A stretch of 64,000 bases of DNA from Citrus sinensis. Lineage: Eukaryota > Streptophyta > Magnoliopsida > Sapindales > Rutaceae. Shown here in pieces: positions 51,201 through 61,866 of this stretch; position 1 is the stretch's first letter, and the number at the start of each line of letters is the position of its first letter. The notes beneath the pieces were generated by a model. The model was not told the origin of the DNA, ran no database searches, and was given only the letters and a program-made list of their open reading frames with translations. The stretch lies in contig NC_068563.1 of NCBI RefSeq assembly GCF_022201045.2, forward strand, positions 7,874,001-7,938,000. The letters are read 5' to 3'. A program made the translations under genes and the position numbers.

Positions 51201-52033
51201 TGATTGGGTGGTCAGAAAAGGTTATTTTTCTTGGAAAGTACAGGAGGGTGTAAAATGTGCTTGTTTTCTACGAAGGATTTATGAAGAGGTGAGTGATGTT
51301 GCTTTGGCAAATATATATATATATATATTTTTAAACAAAGCTACTCTGCTGCCATTTTGGATAGGCATTTGTTGGATGTAGAAGGTGCCAAGGAGGACAG
51401 GCTACTTATGTTCCTCCACCTTCTTACTTCTTGACAGTCAAGTTCTGCCTAGTTTTATTTGGTATTAATGTGATGTTGATTTCGAAAACAAGAAGCAATT
51501 GACACTGAATTACTGAATTTACAATTCGTTCCATGTATTTTTCAGTTAAGACAGCAAAAAGATGTCTTTGGCCAGCATTCTTTCAAGTTCTTATCCAATT
51601 ACATATGGATTTATTCAGGGTGTGGTCCCCTTAAGTCTGGCATCAAAAGGTACCATTAAGTGTCTTTTTATCTTCATTATCATGATGTTAATATTTCTCT
51701 CTTTTGTTGATATGAAATGACAGACCTTGTGCAACAACAAAGCTGACCTCCTTCTTAATCAATTGGCAGGGAGATAGATGAAGCTCTGAAACCAGGTGTC
51801 TATGCTTTAATAGATGCTTGCTCTGCAGATGATCTTCAATATCTTCATACCGTTTTTGGAGGTAAGCAATCTTGAGATTACCGGGATATAAAATGCTTCA
51901 TGTAATGGACATCTTGGCTCTGATCTAACTTTTTTGCAATGTCATCGTTTTCACAGAGGGTCCTTGCAGAAACACTCTAGCATCTTTGCAACATGATTAC
52001 AAACTGAATTTCAAATATGAAGGAAAGGTCTGA
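39291..52033 (+). CDS. URB2: Urb2/Npa2 family nucleolar 27S pre-rRNA processing protein
   Basis: Homologue of yeast Urb2/Npa2, a nucleolar factor of early pre-60S particles needed for 27S pre-rRNA processing. Ten exons: 39291-39499, 39648-41307, 41700-43163, 43356-43708, 46751-48468, 49240-49681, 51126-51288, 51546-51649, 51770-51861, 51957-52033. The sum is 6282 nt, 2093 aa, comparable to Arabidopsis At4g30150 (about 2000 aa). The N terminus is Lys/Arg-rich (TKNKKRRKLK), fitting nucleolar import. The middle is helical repeat-like with few motifs. The C-terminal Urb2 domain ends in VYALIDACSADDLQYLHTV and then LNFKYEGKV. The start is the ATG at 39291; the frame upstream holds no ATG. Exon 4 starts at 43356 (acceptor ACTAG), because the later CAG at 43366 would break the frame. 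Intron 4 (43709-46750) holds a retrotransposon. Exon 5's end, intron 5 and exon 6 were copied to 60 kb. Confidence 0.93.
44108..44394 (-). repeat. 3' LTR of the gag-only retrotransposon
   Basis: 287 bp. On the element's own strand it starts TGTTAGATC and ends CCTATCA, the usual TG...CA limits. Confidence 0.9.
44395..44410 (-). other. Polypurine tract of the retrotransposon
   Basis: On the minus strand TTTGGGAGGGGAGTAA directly precedes the 3' LTR, as needed to prime plus-strand DNA synthesis. Confidence 0.8.
44437..45839 (-). pseudogene. Ty3/gypsy-type gag polyprotein, interrupted
   Basis: Structural capsid protein of an LTR retrotransposon. The open frame 45839-44733 (368 codons, true ATG) has an N-terminal coiled coil (KKVDALEEKLEAEVRSL), a Gly/Gln-rich linker, and the Retrotrans_gag capsid domain (KMHIFEGEDAYGWVYRAKRY, ALAWFQWREQ, FVLTQERTVMEYREKFE). 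A stop at 44733-44735 interrupts it; the same frame then continues to about 44540. The CX2C...GHxC zinc knuckle lies one frame over at about 44500-44545 and runs to a stop at 44437-44439. So the copy carries one premature stop and one frameshift relative to a full gag. Confidence 0.88.
45855..45866 (-). other. Primer-binding site (initiator tRNA-Met)
   Basis: TGGTATCAGAGC on the minus strand, three bases inside the 5' LTR. This is the classic complement to the 3' end of plant initiator tRNA-Met. Confidence 0.92.
45870..46156 (-). repeat. 5' LTR of the gag-only retrotransposon
   Basis: 287 bp, same TG...CA limits as the 3' LTR, about 97-98% identical to it by eye. It should contain the element's promoter, reading antisense to URB2. 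Confidence 0.9.
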
Positions 52034-53769
52034 TATGCCTCTGGTGGAACAGATTGGAAAATATAATTTTTGGAACATCAACCCTTCTAACACCTTTGAA
52101 TAGCATTGTGAAATAGTAATGTTTTCACAGTTTTTTGGTTTTCCCATTCAGCTCCTGGCAGGTGACTAGATTTTTACCAAAATTTGTTGTAGTGGATAAC
52201 TGTGTATTGATTAATGTTGTAGCAAAGTAAGTTATCTGTAGGTTTGGTTACTGGTAAAGGGAGTTAAGAGTCTGATGGCAGAGAGTTGAGGCGTTAGGTT
52301 GATCAAAAAGTATATGAACATGGATTGCTCTTGCCTTCAATGCAATCGATTCTTTTCAAGTTGTAAATATAATTTTGTAGCTGTAAATTGCTTATCAATG
52401 TTAGTAACTTGCGGATTGTTTATTTACGCAGTAAACTTTGTGTATAATTGATAATCTATTGATTGATGCTGCAAAAAGATAATGAGCATGCTCACAACAT
52501 TGTGGTCTGTTTTGAAGAAAATTTTATTTGTATCCAGATGATGATTCAGGCAAGGATTTGACTGCCCAAATGTTAAGTCAAGAAAGCCAATGTAACTTGA
52601 GAAATCTGAAAGCTTTTTTATTTTTGTTCGGATTATTATATTAGGATTATTATATTTAACCCCAACCATCGGAACATTACACCGGGGAGAGGAAATGAGA
52701 GTAATTTTTTTTTTAAATACTGATTACACATCATATTATTGTATTATATGTAAGCTAATGTTAAGTTATATTCATGTAATTTATAACACTCTCACATAAA
52801 TAGTGAGTGGATCCAATATAAGAGAATTCTTATATATATATTTGTAATTGTTATTACAGCAGATATTACACTAATATTTATAATCATATATATATAACTG
52901 AAACTTATATTATTATATTAAATTTTATGAAGTGCATGTCCAGACAATCTTTACAAAAAATAAATATCTTTACTTCACTCATATTTTATAAAAAAGAAAA
53001 ACTTATAAATAAACTTTACAATCATATATAATACTTAATTAAGAGAATTTTAAATCTATACGGACACGAATCTCTTTCTTCACAATTCTACTTAACTATG
53101 AGAATAGAGATCCACCGAAAAACCATCGGCTGAGAGAGAGCGTTTAATAGTTAGTCAAATCCCCCGATTCTGCTGATCTTATCCAATCTTAAGACATTAC
53201 ATCAACTATTTATAAAATATGTTATTATCATTTTTTGATTTATTTTTAATAAAATATTATGAAGTAATTGAAAGTGATGGCATCTTCTATTCTATTGCCC
53301 AAAACGCGTCCTGTGATCTGTGAATGATATTTTGTAAGCTATAAGACAAAGTGGGATGTGGGGTTAGCAAGCACCAGTGGTGGACTGGCTTTCAACAGCC
53401 CTAATTATTATTACATTATTATTTTTGGAAAATCAACAGCCCTCATAATGAGCCTATATTACTGTAGGACCATCAAATTGCCTCAACTTGTATTTTATTT
53501 ATTTTCTTTCCTCGTTATAATCAGTTGGACAAATAAGGTTTCTTTTCTTATTTTTTTCTCTTTTAATTTTTTTAAAAGAAAAAGAAAAATAATATCATTA
53601 TAAATATATGAAACTTAACTCATCGTTTGAATCTAAATTTTATTCCAAAAAAAAAAAAATGGTGCTCATGATATCAAGTCAATCAAGAACTCAAGGGTCA
53701 CAAATCACCCAACTCAACTTACTTCTCTAGTTGGCGACCCACCAAATCAAAAACCAACTTTTTTCTTGC
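52034..53769. other. Intergenic stretch after URB2
   Basis: URB2 3' UTR, then AT-rich sequence. No exons, repeats with termini or RNA genes recognised. Confidence 0.5.
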
Positions 53770-53776
53770 TATAAAT
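53770..53776 (+). promoter_or_regulatory. TATA box of the 53.8-kb membrane-protein gene
   Basis: TATAAAT lies 80 bases before the ATG at 53850, giving a 5' UTR of about 45-50 nt. Confidence 0.55.
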
Positions 53777-53841
53777 TCCCCACATGTCAACTTGACATAA
53801 AGGCTTCAAACCCTCTTAATCACCAAAAACCAAAAGACCAC

Positions 53842-53889
53842 ATGCGAAGATGTACAGAAGAAGCAGTATCTTTGATTCATTCACTCTGA
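53842..53889 (+). CDS. Overlapping upstream ORF, 15 codons
   Basis: An ATG at 53842 opens a 15-codon frame that overlaps the main start at 53850 in another frame and stops at 53889. Its context (C at -3) is weaker than that of the main ATG (A at -3), so leaky scanning would be expected. Translation is not shown. Confidence 0.3.
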   Translation: MRRCTEEAVSLIHSL

Positions 53890-54227
53890 GTCCGTTACCA
53901 TATCCAGTACTCCTAATCATAGCAGTGGCGTTAATCTTTCTCGGCATGTCATCGTACTTCAACTACGAGTCAATCGTTGAGAGTGCTGGACAACAATTGA
54001 GTTGGATTCTTTTTGCTACCCCCGTACTTCTAATATTCCTTGTTCGTTGGCTATCATCATGGGATAGTGCAGATATGTTCTCTGCCTCGTCTCCTTGGGA
54101 CAAACGCCGGCGTAGTCACAACCTGCCGTCGGAGGGGAGCTCGCCGTGGGGTGTGGCTGCCTTCATTGTGTTGCTGCTCATTCTTGTGCAGTACCAGTCT
54201 AGATTTCTTGATAGCTGGTTTGGTTGA
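53850..54227 (+). CDS. Small plant membrane protein, function unknown (paralogue 1)
   Basis: Single-exon frame of 125 aa with a real ATG and a TATA box upstream. Three hydrophobic segments: about residues 18-36 (VLLIIAVALIFLGM), 49-67 (LSWILFATPVLLIFLV) and 98-113 (GVAAFIVLLLILV). Between the last two lies a polar loop (DKRRRSHNLPSEGSS). The C terminus PWGVAAF...YQSRFLDSWFG is shared with the protein encoded at 55838-56257, which shows that both are genuine genes of one family. I recognise similar short, intronless plant 'transmembrane protein' genes but know no function for them. No signal-peptide cleavage site stands out. Confidence 0.75.
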   Translation: MYRRSSIFDSFTLSPLPYPVLLIIAVALIFLGMSSYFNYESIVESAGQQLSWILFATPVLLIFLVRWLSSWDSADMFSASSPWDKRRRSHNLPSEGSSPWGVAAFIVLLLILVQYQSRFLDSWFG

Positions 54228-55837
54228 TACTCTATATGTATATGCATATGGTATGTAATGCTAAAATGGTATGTTACTTTGATCAATACATATAAGTAAT
54301 AGTGCAAGTTTATATATATAGTTGTAAATAGCAGAGAATATGTTTTATATACAGTTATGATTTAAGCTTTTTGTTTTGATATATAGAGTGAGTTATGTTT
54401 AATGATATTAATGCATTTTGCACATTATGTGTATTTTTTTTTTTTGTGTTAGTTTTGATATTTTCCTTGTTTGGTTGATGAGAAAATTGAGGAAATGATA
54501 AGAAACTTTTTCGTCAATTTTTTGGAGAAACTATGTTGTTTCTCAGGAGTAAAATAATTGTTGCAAAAGAACAAGCAATCACTCGCTTTCACTTGAGATT
54601 CAAGCAAAATGGTCAATTAAAGAAAATGAAAATTGTAAAAAGTAAAAGGAGTAGGTGGGTGGCTTTTGATAAAATGAAAAGGGTGGCAAATTCTAGTGGC
54701 CACAAAATGTTAAAGAGTCCAAGATATTATTATTATTATTTATTATTGGAGGCAAAAGAGATCCATCACCCATATCACGTCTTTTGGTCCTAGCCAAAAC
54801 CTGATTCACACAAATGGCAATGACTAAGTATCCCCAATTAGCTTCCCTAGCTAGGCTCTGTGTTGTAAGTGTCCAAAAATGTCAATTTTAGATGTCTCTG
54901 CTCTGTGAGTCAGGGCAGCATTAAGATTTTTTTAAAGCGTGGCAAGCAAATTTTCAGTTACTAGAACCTAACACGTGCTTGGTGATCCAATGGTTTATTG
55001 GAGCCATGCATGACCCATCAAGACAGGAGTGCCTGTGGGGTAGCTAGAAAGTAGAATCCCACTAGCACGCTCCAAATTCTTTTGGCCCTTTCAAGGACTC
55101 GTAATCATTCGGAAATGAATAATCTAAGCAAAGATTATGTTAACGTGTATATACGAAAGCAAATGTTAGGTAGACTTTGGTACTAAAACTTTGTCTGCAT
55201 GAATCAATTTGTGGCTCTAATAGTACCGTTAGAATTATAAAACTGGGCTTCAGTTAAGTTTCAGTTATTTTAACTTACGGTTCAGTCAAATATAAGTAAT
55301 ATGATGGAATCAGGGGTGAAGCCACTTCCCAATTTAGCTAGACAGTTAGAAGGATTGTAACTTAACCTGAGCCACAAAACTGGACTGGATGTTTCAAATG
55401 TTTGAAAGAAAAATTAATTTTCATGAAGCCTGTGGGATTAATTTTCATTAATCATCGACTCAAATCCTCTACCTCAAAGATGGGGTGAAGATATAAATAC
55501 ACTTTACATTTAGAGTTTGAATTTAAATTAACTAGCTGAAAATGGGAAAATTATTTTAAATTTTTGCTTCGTATACACAACTAATCTATATTTAAGTTGA
55601 AAATACAAAATGTTTTAAGTTCAAGAGCATATTTGCCTTTCAAAGCCACGCAATACATAAAGCATTTCATATATCAGAAAGAACTATGTGCATTTCTTGA
55701 CAAACACTTTAAGGGATTCCAAGATAAAATCTAATAACACCTCATACATATATTAATTTTCATATTTCTTTGAATTTAACTACTTGTATATTTCATTCAC
55801 CAAAAAAAAAAAAGAAAAAAAAAAGACTACTTATATA
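54228..55837. other. Convergent spacer between the two small membrane-protein genes
   Basis: 3' flanks with A/T homopolymers (T run near 54430, A runs near 55801-55825). A 86-codon frame at 54533-54793 has no supporting feature. No transposon ends found. Confidence 0.45.
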
Positions 55838-56257
55838 CTAACTTCCTCCAAACCATTTTGAATGAAATGAAGATTGATAAGAAAGCAACACCAAGACAAC
55901 CACCAACAACATGGCAATACCCCAGGGGTTGCCACCACCACCCTGTCCCTGCTGCATTGATCCTCCACTGCCGTTAAGGCGCGGAAGCCGAAAGCTGTAA
56001 CTCCCACTCGAGGAATATGCAGCTATGATGAATATCAGCACAAATGGCAAGAAGATGAGGAATAGCTGAAGGTTGATTGCTGTGACGTGCAACTGAGCCT
56101 TGAGGCCTGTGTAACGAGATAGCCAGAATAAAATAATAACAATCCCAAAAATTGTGAGTAATGCTGGTGGTGGTGAAGATACCGAGGCCAAGGTTTGGCC
56201 TGTCCAGCCTTGTTTCCACTCTGGTCCTCTTCTTCTTCTGGGATAGAACCACTCCAT
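55838..56257 (-). CDS. Small plant membrane protein, function unknown (paralogue 2)
   Basis: Single-exon frame of 139 aa with a true ATG at 56255-56257. It starts MEWFYPRRRRGPEWKQGW, a basic cytosolic-looking head. Hydrophobic segments: about residues 31-47 (ALLTIFGIVIILFWL), 63-81 (LQLFLIFLPFVLIFIIAA) and 111-126 (GIAMLLVVVLVLLSY). A Gly/Gln-rich loop (QQGQGGGGNPWG) precedes the last helix. The end PWGIAMLL...YQSSFHSKWFGGS matches paralogue 1 in position and residues. The two genes face each other 1.6 kb apart, so they probably arose by an inverted duplication and have diverged strongly in their first halves. Confidence 0.78.
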   Translation of the reverse strand: MEWFYPRRRRGPEWKQGWTGQTLASVSSPPPALLTIFGIVIILFWLSRYTGLKAQLHVTAINLQLFLIFLPFVLIFIIAAYSSSGSYSFRLPRLNGSGGSMQQGQGGGGNPWGIAMLLVVVLVLLSYQSSFHSKWFGGS

Positions 56258-56627
56258 TGTTTTGCTTGCTTCTCTTTGTACTAAGTGCTTAATATACGAG
56301 GTTCAAGGCTCAAAGTGCTTTCATAGGAAGTTTAATTTGGAATAAATGCTTTGAGTGTAGAGACTCACTGGGGAAACTTTTGCTTTGGATTTATGCTCAC
56401 TCAAGTGTTTGATGCCATATTAAATGCTTGAAATCAGATGTAATTGCATGGCATTGCCAGATCATTAGGCTTTTTGAAGTGAAGTACAAGCAAACAGAAG
56501 TGAAGAAAAGTAATCTGGTAAATGAGAATTTTTTTTTTCGTCTTCAATAAATTTTTTATTTGGTATTCATGTTAAGCTCCATTCCGATGCATTTGATTTT
56601 TGTCTGAAATCTTTTTGTATGGGATTA

Positions 56628-56764
56628 GGATTCAGTGTTGAATTAAGTTTTTACTAAGTACTGAATTAATGATAAAAATGATTTTAGATTATTATTTTTT
56701 CATTTATCTTGTCTAACAACTACTGATTTAGTGATCAATAAAAATTCAACTCAGCACTGAATCC
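56628..56764. mobile_element. Tourist-like MITE, 137 bp
   Basis: Nearly palindromic: GGATTCAGTGTTGAATTAAG on the left and the complement of CAACTCAGCACTGAATCC on the right. TTA target duplications flank it (56625-56627 and 56765-56767). It lies 370 bases upstream of paralogue 2's start codon. Confidence 0.8.
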
Positions 56765-57720
56765 TTATCATGTTGCATGATATTACAACCAATGACATTG
56801 GCACAAAAATTGAGATTCAAATATACTATATACATAGTTCTAAATAAGAAGTTGAAAACAAAAAAGATGACAAATTGCTCTGATTGAACTAGAGGATATT
56901 TAATCATAGGAGAATCAAAATCATGCGCTGGCTGCATTTAGGCATCAATAGCTAGTCAATTGCTCAATGTATTGACCGGAAATAAATTTGCGTAAGCATG
57001 ATAGGGATGGTAATGGGGTTGGGAGGCCTACCACATTCCTCACCCCATTTCCTAATAAATTTAGTGGAGTGGTGATGAGGAATCCCTACTTGAAAAATGA
57101 TTTCTTCATCCTCACTTTATTCTATATTTATTTATTTTATAGTAGATATAGATACATAATTTCAATAAATTAAAAATTAAAGAGTTAAATAAAATCATTA
57201 CCGCATTATAAAATATTTAAATTATTTTAAAAAAATCTCCAAATGTTGAAATAATATTAAAATTAAAAAATATTTGAAGAAAACAATATCTTAAGAGAGA
57301 AAATAAAATATAACAATGTTTTAAGTTAAGTAAAAATTATATTGTAGGGTTTTCTTTTAGTCATAGTCTATTTATGTCAAGTAAGAAAAAAATTATTAAC
57401 TAACATTGTAACTGATAAAACAAAATTATTAAATAAAAATTAAAAAAAATATTTATATATAATGGGAATTGGGGTGGGGTGGGGTGGGGAGTACAAAACC
57501 AAACCCCAACCCATTAAGAATTTGAAGATTATTTTTCTCTCATTTGCCAAAAATTAGGGGTGTTCAGAATCCAATCCGATCCGTTCAATCCGTCCGATCC
57601 GTATAAATTCGATCCGTGGATTGGTGGATTGGATATGGATTGAAAATTTAAAAATCCGCAGTCGATGGATTGGATATGGATTTACTTCTGTAAATCTGCA
57701 GAAATCCGTGAATCTGCAAA

Positions 57721-57754
<34 letters not shown>

Positions 57755-57995
57755 TATAAATTTAAAAATTATTATAAATTTAATTAAAAAAATTATAAAT
57801 GTGACATTGCATAGTTACTAAGCACTATAACATATCTTAACCATTACCCAATAATAATATAAAATGAAAAATAATTAAATAATCAAATATACAAATATAA
57901 CTTGTAAAAATTGTAAAACAAAATAAAAGCAAAGTCAGACGCACTAGCAAAAGCAAAGTAACATAACGCCAAATCACCAACAATTTGCAAATAAA

Positions 57996-58118
57996 AAACC
58001 CTAACCTTCCCCGCCGTCACACACACTAGCAACACTCAATATTGATTGGATACACTCTCGACATGGATTTAAAGGACATCGGCCGCGCGATTCCAGCGAG
58101 AGCAAGCCATCTTCTTTT
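57996..58118 (+). other. Possible captured 5' exon inside the hAT-type element
   Basis: A GC-rich island in an AT-rich element. It starts with a telo-box (AAACCCTAA, 57996-58004), which is common in promoters and leaders of plant translation genes. An ATG at 58063-58065 is followed by an open frame of about 18 codons to a strong donor, GTAAGT, at 58119. This looks like a 5' UTR plus first coding exon of a host gene carried by the transposon. I do not recognise the source gene. Confidence 0.4.
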
Positions 58119-58322
58119 GTAAGTCCACCGAGCCACTTCACATTCACTGGTTCCAACTGAACAATTTCACTATCACAACCTTCAAGATTGCCACCCATAC
58201 AGCTTCTCTTGGTTCCCATCGTGGATGGCTCCGTAATCACCACTTTTCGACAGGCGCAACAGCTCTGGTGAAGGATCAGACTGTGTTTGGTTTCCGAAAC
58301 TTCGCAATTTCAATTAATTGTG

Positions 58323-58575
58323 GCTTTATTTGAACAATTAATTTTGGTGTTATATTAACGTATTATTGTAACTTTATTTGAACAATTAAGCTTGGTGTGT
58401 TATATTTTGAAACTTTGAACGTATTATTGTAGCTTTATTTGAATAATTAGTCTCGATGTGTTTTATTTTGAAACTTTAAATGTATTATTGTAGCTTTATT
58501 TGAATAATTAGTCTCGATGTGTTTTATTTTGAAACTTTAAATGTATTATTTTAGCTTTATTTAAACAATTAATTC
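58323..58575. repeat. 61-bp tandem repeat, about 4 copies
   Basis: The word GCTTTATTTGAA-TAATTA recurs at 58432, 58493 and 58554 with exact 61-base spacing; earlier, more diverged copies start at 58323 and about 58371. The array lies inside the 57.6-kb hAT-type element. Confidence 0.8.
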
Positions 58576-59332
58576 ATTTAAATTTTATTCAATTTTAAAT
58601 TTAATTGGTAGTAAAATTATTTTTATATTAGATTTTTTTATTTCATTAGTTGGAGATAACTAAAAATTTTTAATTCGAAAACTAATGCGAAAAATGGTGG
58701 ATTGTATATGAATTGAGTCAAATCTGCATCTGATCCGCAGACGTATGGATTTGATATGGATTGAGTCAAATCCGCATCCGATCCGCAGATGTATGGATTG
58801 GATTTGGATTGAATTTTATCAATCCGTGGATTGGATTGGATTGGATTGAAAAATTATAATCCGCAAAATCATGGATCGGATATGGATTGATGTCCAATCC
58901 GTAAAATTCGATCCGCGAACACCCCTACAAAAAATTATTCAAAATTCACATCATTTAGGGTGGAGCCCCAAACCCATAGAAGATTTTGCCATCCCTATGA
59001 TTGTCGAAGAACACCGATTACATCAAAAACCACCAGAATTTTCTGTAAAGTAAGCTCAAAGCTAGCACATTGTAGAAAATTAATGAACTACTTAAGCATG
59101 GATACTTTAATCTATGCACGCTTTTCTGCAAATGGAAACTATATGCAAACATTTGCAATTCAAGAATAACAAGGGAACATGAGTAGATGAAGACAAACAA
59201 TTACAATATATCTCAAAGTGAAAATATTATATATAGATTTATTAAAAAAAAAGGCATACTCTAGAGAATATAAAAGTTGTCTACATGAAAGTAAGTGTCA
59301 GATGACTCACAGAACAAGCATATAGTGTGGTA

Positions 59333-60083
59333 TCACCATTCTAGGGGGAGTGGGAGCATTCTCAATCTTTCTGGGACCATCAATTGGTTGTTGCAGTCTT
59401 CAATGCTGAAATATTTGAGTCTAGGCATAGCTTCAGACTCCACCACTAATGTCTCTAACAAGCGCAACCAAGAAAGTCTTAGAACTTGGAGTTGAGGAAA
59501 ACCTGCCATGGAGAAGACCATTTTCTTTCCAGAGAAGGAATCATTTCCCAGGTGAAGAATTGTTAGGCTCGACAACATTTCCAATATTGGTATAGAGTCT
59601 TCCTTGAGCAATAAACCATATAAGACCAGGACAGAAAGATTTGGTGGAAACTCATCACTACTTCTGGGTAGAATATCGATTTTTCCTTCCAACTTCAGTT
59701 TGACGAGATTCAGACAACGAGAAAGGGGAAGCAACGTATTAAAGCCTGTGCCTGTTTGCTATGTTAAACTCCGAAGGCTATTCACTTGCAATATGAAATT
59801 CATATTTGTATAAGGTATCTCACGTATCTCCAACTCTTGAAGATCAATCAAATTCCTCGCATCAAACGCATCCCACATGTCTTTCTTGATTGCAAGTTCT
59901 CGTATCAAATCATGGCTCCGACATGTCTTGACCTTATCCAAATATCTTTCAGTTATTTGAATCATGCTTCGGTCGATAAGCTCTTTCAGGTATTCCTCGG
60001 CAACATTCTCCGTATCTTCTTTTTCCTCTGGAATAAAATCCTCTGCTACCCACAACCGGACCCTCGGCAACAGGCCGTGGGTC
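59333..60083 (-). pseudogene. CC-NBS-LRR disease-resistance gene fragment (RPP13/RPP8-like)
   Basis: Minus-strand remains of an NLR immune receptor. The 60070-59759 part begins in the end of the NB-ARC domain (RLWVAEDFIPEE, then AEEYLKELIDRSMIQI and the MHD-like region CRSHDLIRELAIKK). It then jumps to LRR sequence (LIDLQELEIREIPYTNM), which suggests an internal deletion. The 59734-59333 part, in another frame, holds more LRRs (LPLSRCLNLVKLKLEGKI, LSSLTILHLGNDSF, FPQLQVLRLSWL) and ends in the frame's stop. The P-loop, kinase-2 and coiled-coil regions are absent. It is cut at about 60085 by the URB2 copy. Clearly non-functional. Confidence 0.85.
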
Positions 60084-60085
60084 CC

Positions 60086-61866
60086 ATTTGCAGGGTAAGA
60101 AAGCTACTTTAGCATCACATGAGAGAGAGTCTAGCACTAAGATACTCGATGAGAGTGTAGGCTTATCCGAAGTGTCTTTTTCTCATGGGCCCCACTGGCT
60201 GGATGAGTTTAAATCAAGGTTGAGGATGTCTTTTAAAGTGCTCATACAGAAACCATCATATTTACATCTTTTGTCTGCTGTACAAGCTATAGAGAGAGCA
60301 CTAGTGGGAGTGCAGGAAGACAACACAATGATATACCAAATAAGTACTGGAAGTGGAGATGGTGGCAAGGTTTCTTCAACCGTTGCAGCTGGTATTGACT
60401 GCTTGGATCTAATTATAGAATATGCTCAAGGTAATGTTAGATTAGTGCATATATCAAGATCATTGATTAATATAGAGATGGATTCATCTTATTAAATAAT
60501 CTAAAGCATCTTTGATTAGTCCATTCTGCTTCTGGTAGTAGTTTTCGATAGAGATCATTTTAAGCTGCATGTAGTTATACGTACAGATTTCACAATGTTA
60601 AATGGTAAAATCTATCATAAAAAATTCAACTCATTTAGCGCATAGGACTTAATGCATTCACTTTAGATACAGTAGTAATACATTCCTCCTGGGGGACTGG
60701 GGAAGGAGGGGGTTATAAATTATATTTGGGCCTACCTTTTCGGGGACAAAAAAAAAAGGATAATAATAGTATTACATTCATTAACACCCCTCTGTTTACT
60801 GAAGTTACTACAATTGCATCAACAAAGAGGTATTTACAAAGGTTGTAACAGAAAAGTTATAATGTAATGCGCATTGAATTTTATGTGACATCCAATAAAA
60901 AAAAAAAAGACCAGATGCCATTGTAAACCCAAGTGGTGGTTTCTATTCTTTGTGACTTTTCATAAAGTTCTTTGTCATTTCTAGTTATGCAAATGTGAAG
61001 TATTTAAATTTTTTAAGTAGAGTTTGAATATCTATAAGAAAGTACACTTGCTCAATGCTGGTCAGCCCAGAATGATTCTATTGAAATTTTTTCTTTTTTT
61101 ATTTTTCATATTTTTATCAGTTCTTTTGTATATTAATCAATAGTTCAATACATTTTTGTTTTGACCATTTGTTTATGTTATAGATCGCAAGCGGCTAAAT
61201 GTGGTAAAAAGGCACATTCAGAACTTGATCGCTGCTTTGTTCAACATTATTGTGCACTTGCAGAGTCCGATAATTTTGTACGAGAAACAAATTAGCTGTG
61301 GGAGGGAAAATATTCCAGATCCAGGTTCGGTAATTCTTATGTGCATTGAGGTACTGACAAGAGTTTCTGGAAATCATGCTCTGTTTCAGATGGATTCATG
61401 GCATGTAGCACAATCTTTACATGTTCCTGTGGCAATTTTTCAAGACATCCATAAGCTTAGCATTTCAGAGGCTCCAGTTCCATCCAATTTTGTAATATTT
61501 TCGGATGACCAAAATAGTGATATTGTGGCAAGCCAGAATTCCATTGCTGTGGATCGACAATTCTCGATAAACTTGTTTGCAGCATGCTGCAGGCTACTAT
61601 ATACCGTTCTGAAGCATCACAAAAGGTAAGTTCAGGCTCTTCATTTTAGTCCATATTTTACAAGGTTATTGTGTTTCATAATGTCAGGAGGTAGATACTG
61701 TTTATCACGACCAAAAAGTGGGTAAAAGAAGAGGACTAGGCTAAAATATCTTGTTAAATCAGCAGTTATTCCTCATTATATAGACTTGGAAAACATAGGA
61801 GGCTATAAAAGAGTGGCAACAAGGAGATTCTACAAGCTTTATTAAGCCCTTCAGTATGCAAAATAA
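60086..61866 (+). pseudogene. Duplicated fragment of URB2 (end of exon 5, intron 5, exon 6)
   Basis: Direct-orientation copy of 48124-49922, 11.96 kb away. It retains the intron, so the copy was made from DNA and not from mRNA. The copied exon 5 part (60088-60468) and exon 6 part (about 61184-61625) are still open. By eye the exon 5 part differs at about 7 sites in 405 and 5 of these change an amino acid; the exon 6 part has about 14 changes in 142 residues. That pattern fits loss of constraint. The left breakpoint is at ATTTGCAGGG, straight after the NLR fragment; the right breakpoint is after GCAAAATAA. No start codon or promoter is present, and the rest of the gene is missing. Confidence 0.93.

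Larger units (their letters stand above)
57555..58927. mobile_element. hAT-type element, 1373 bp, with GATCCG subterminal repeats
   Basis: Left end TAGGGGTGTTCAGAATCC, right end CGCGAACACCCCTA. Flanking 8-mers CCAAAAAT (57547-57554) and CAAAAAAT (58928-58935) match at 7 of 8. Both sub-termini carry many ATCCG/GATCCG/TGGATTGGAT words. The interior has a (A)n(TA)n microsatellite at about 57717-57760, a GC-rich insert at about 57996-58290, and a tandem repeat at 58323-58575. No transposase is seen. Confidence 0.87.
57002..58997. mobile_element. Probable outer hAT-type element interrupted by the 57.6-kb element
   Basis: The left end TAGGGATGGTAATGGGGTTGG is mirrored by TTTTGCCATCCCTA at 58984-58997, with further similarity inward (GGGTTTGGGGCTCC on the complement). 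No clean 8-bp duplication was found, and a G-rich GGGGT repeat lies at about 57471-57490. The assignment rests on the termini alone. Confidence 0.5.
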
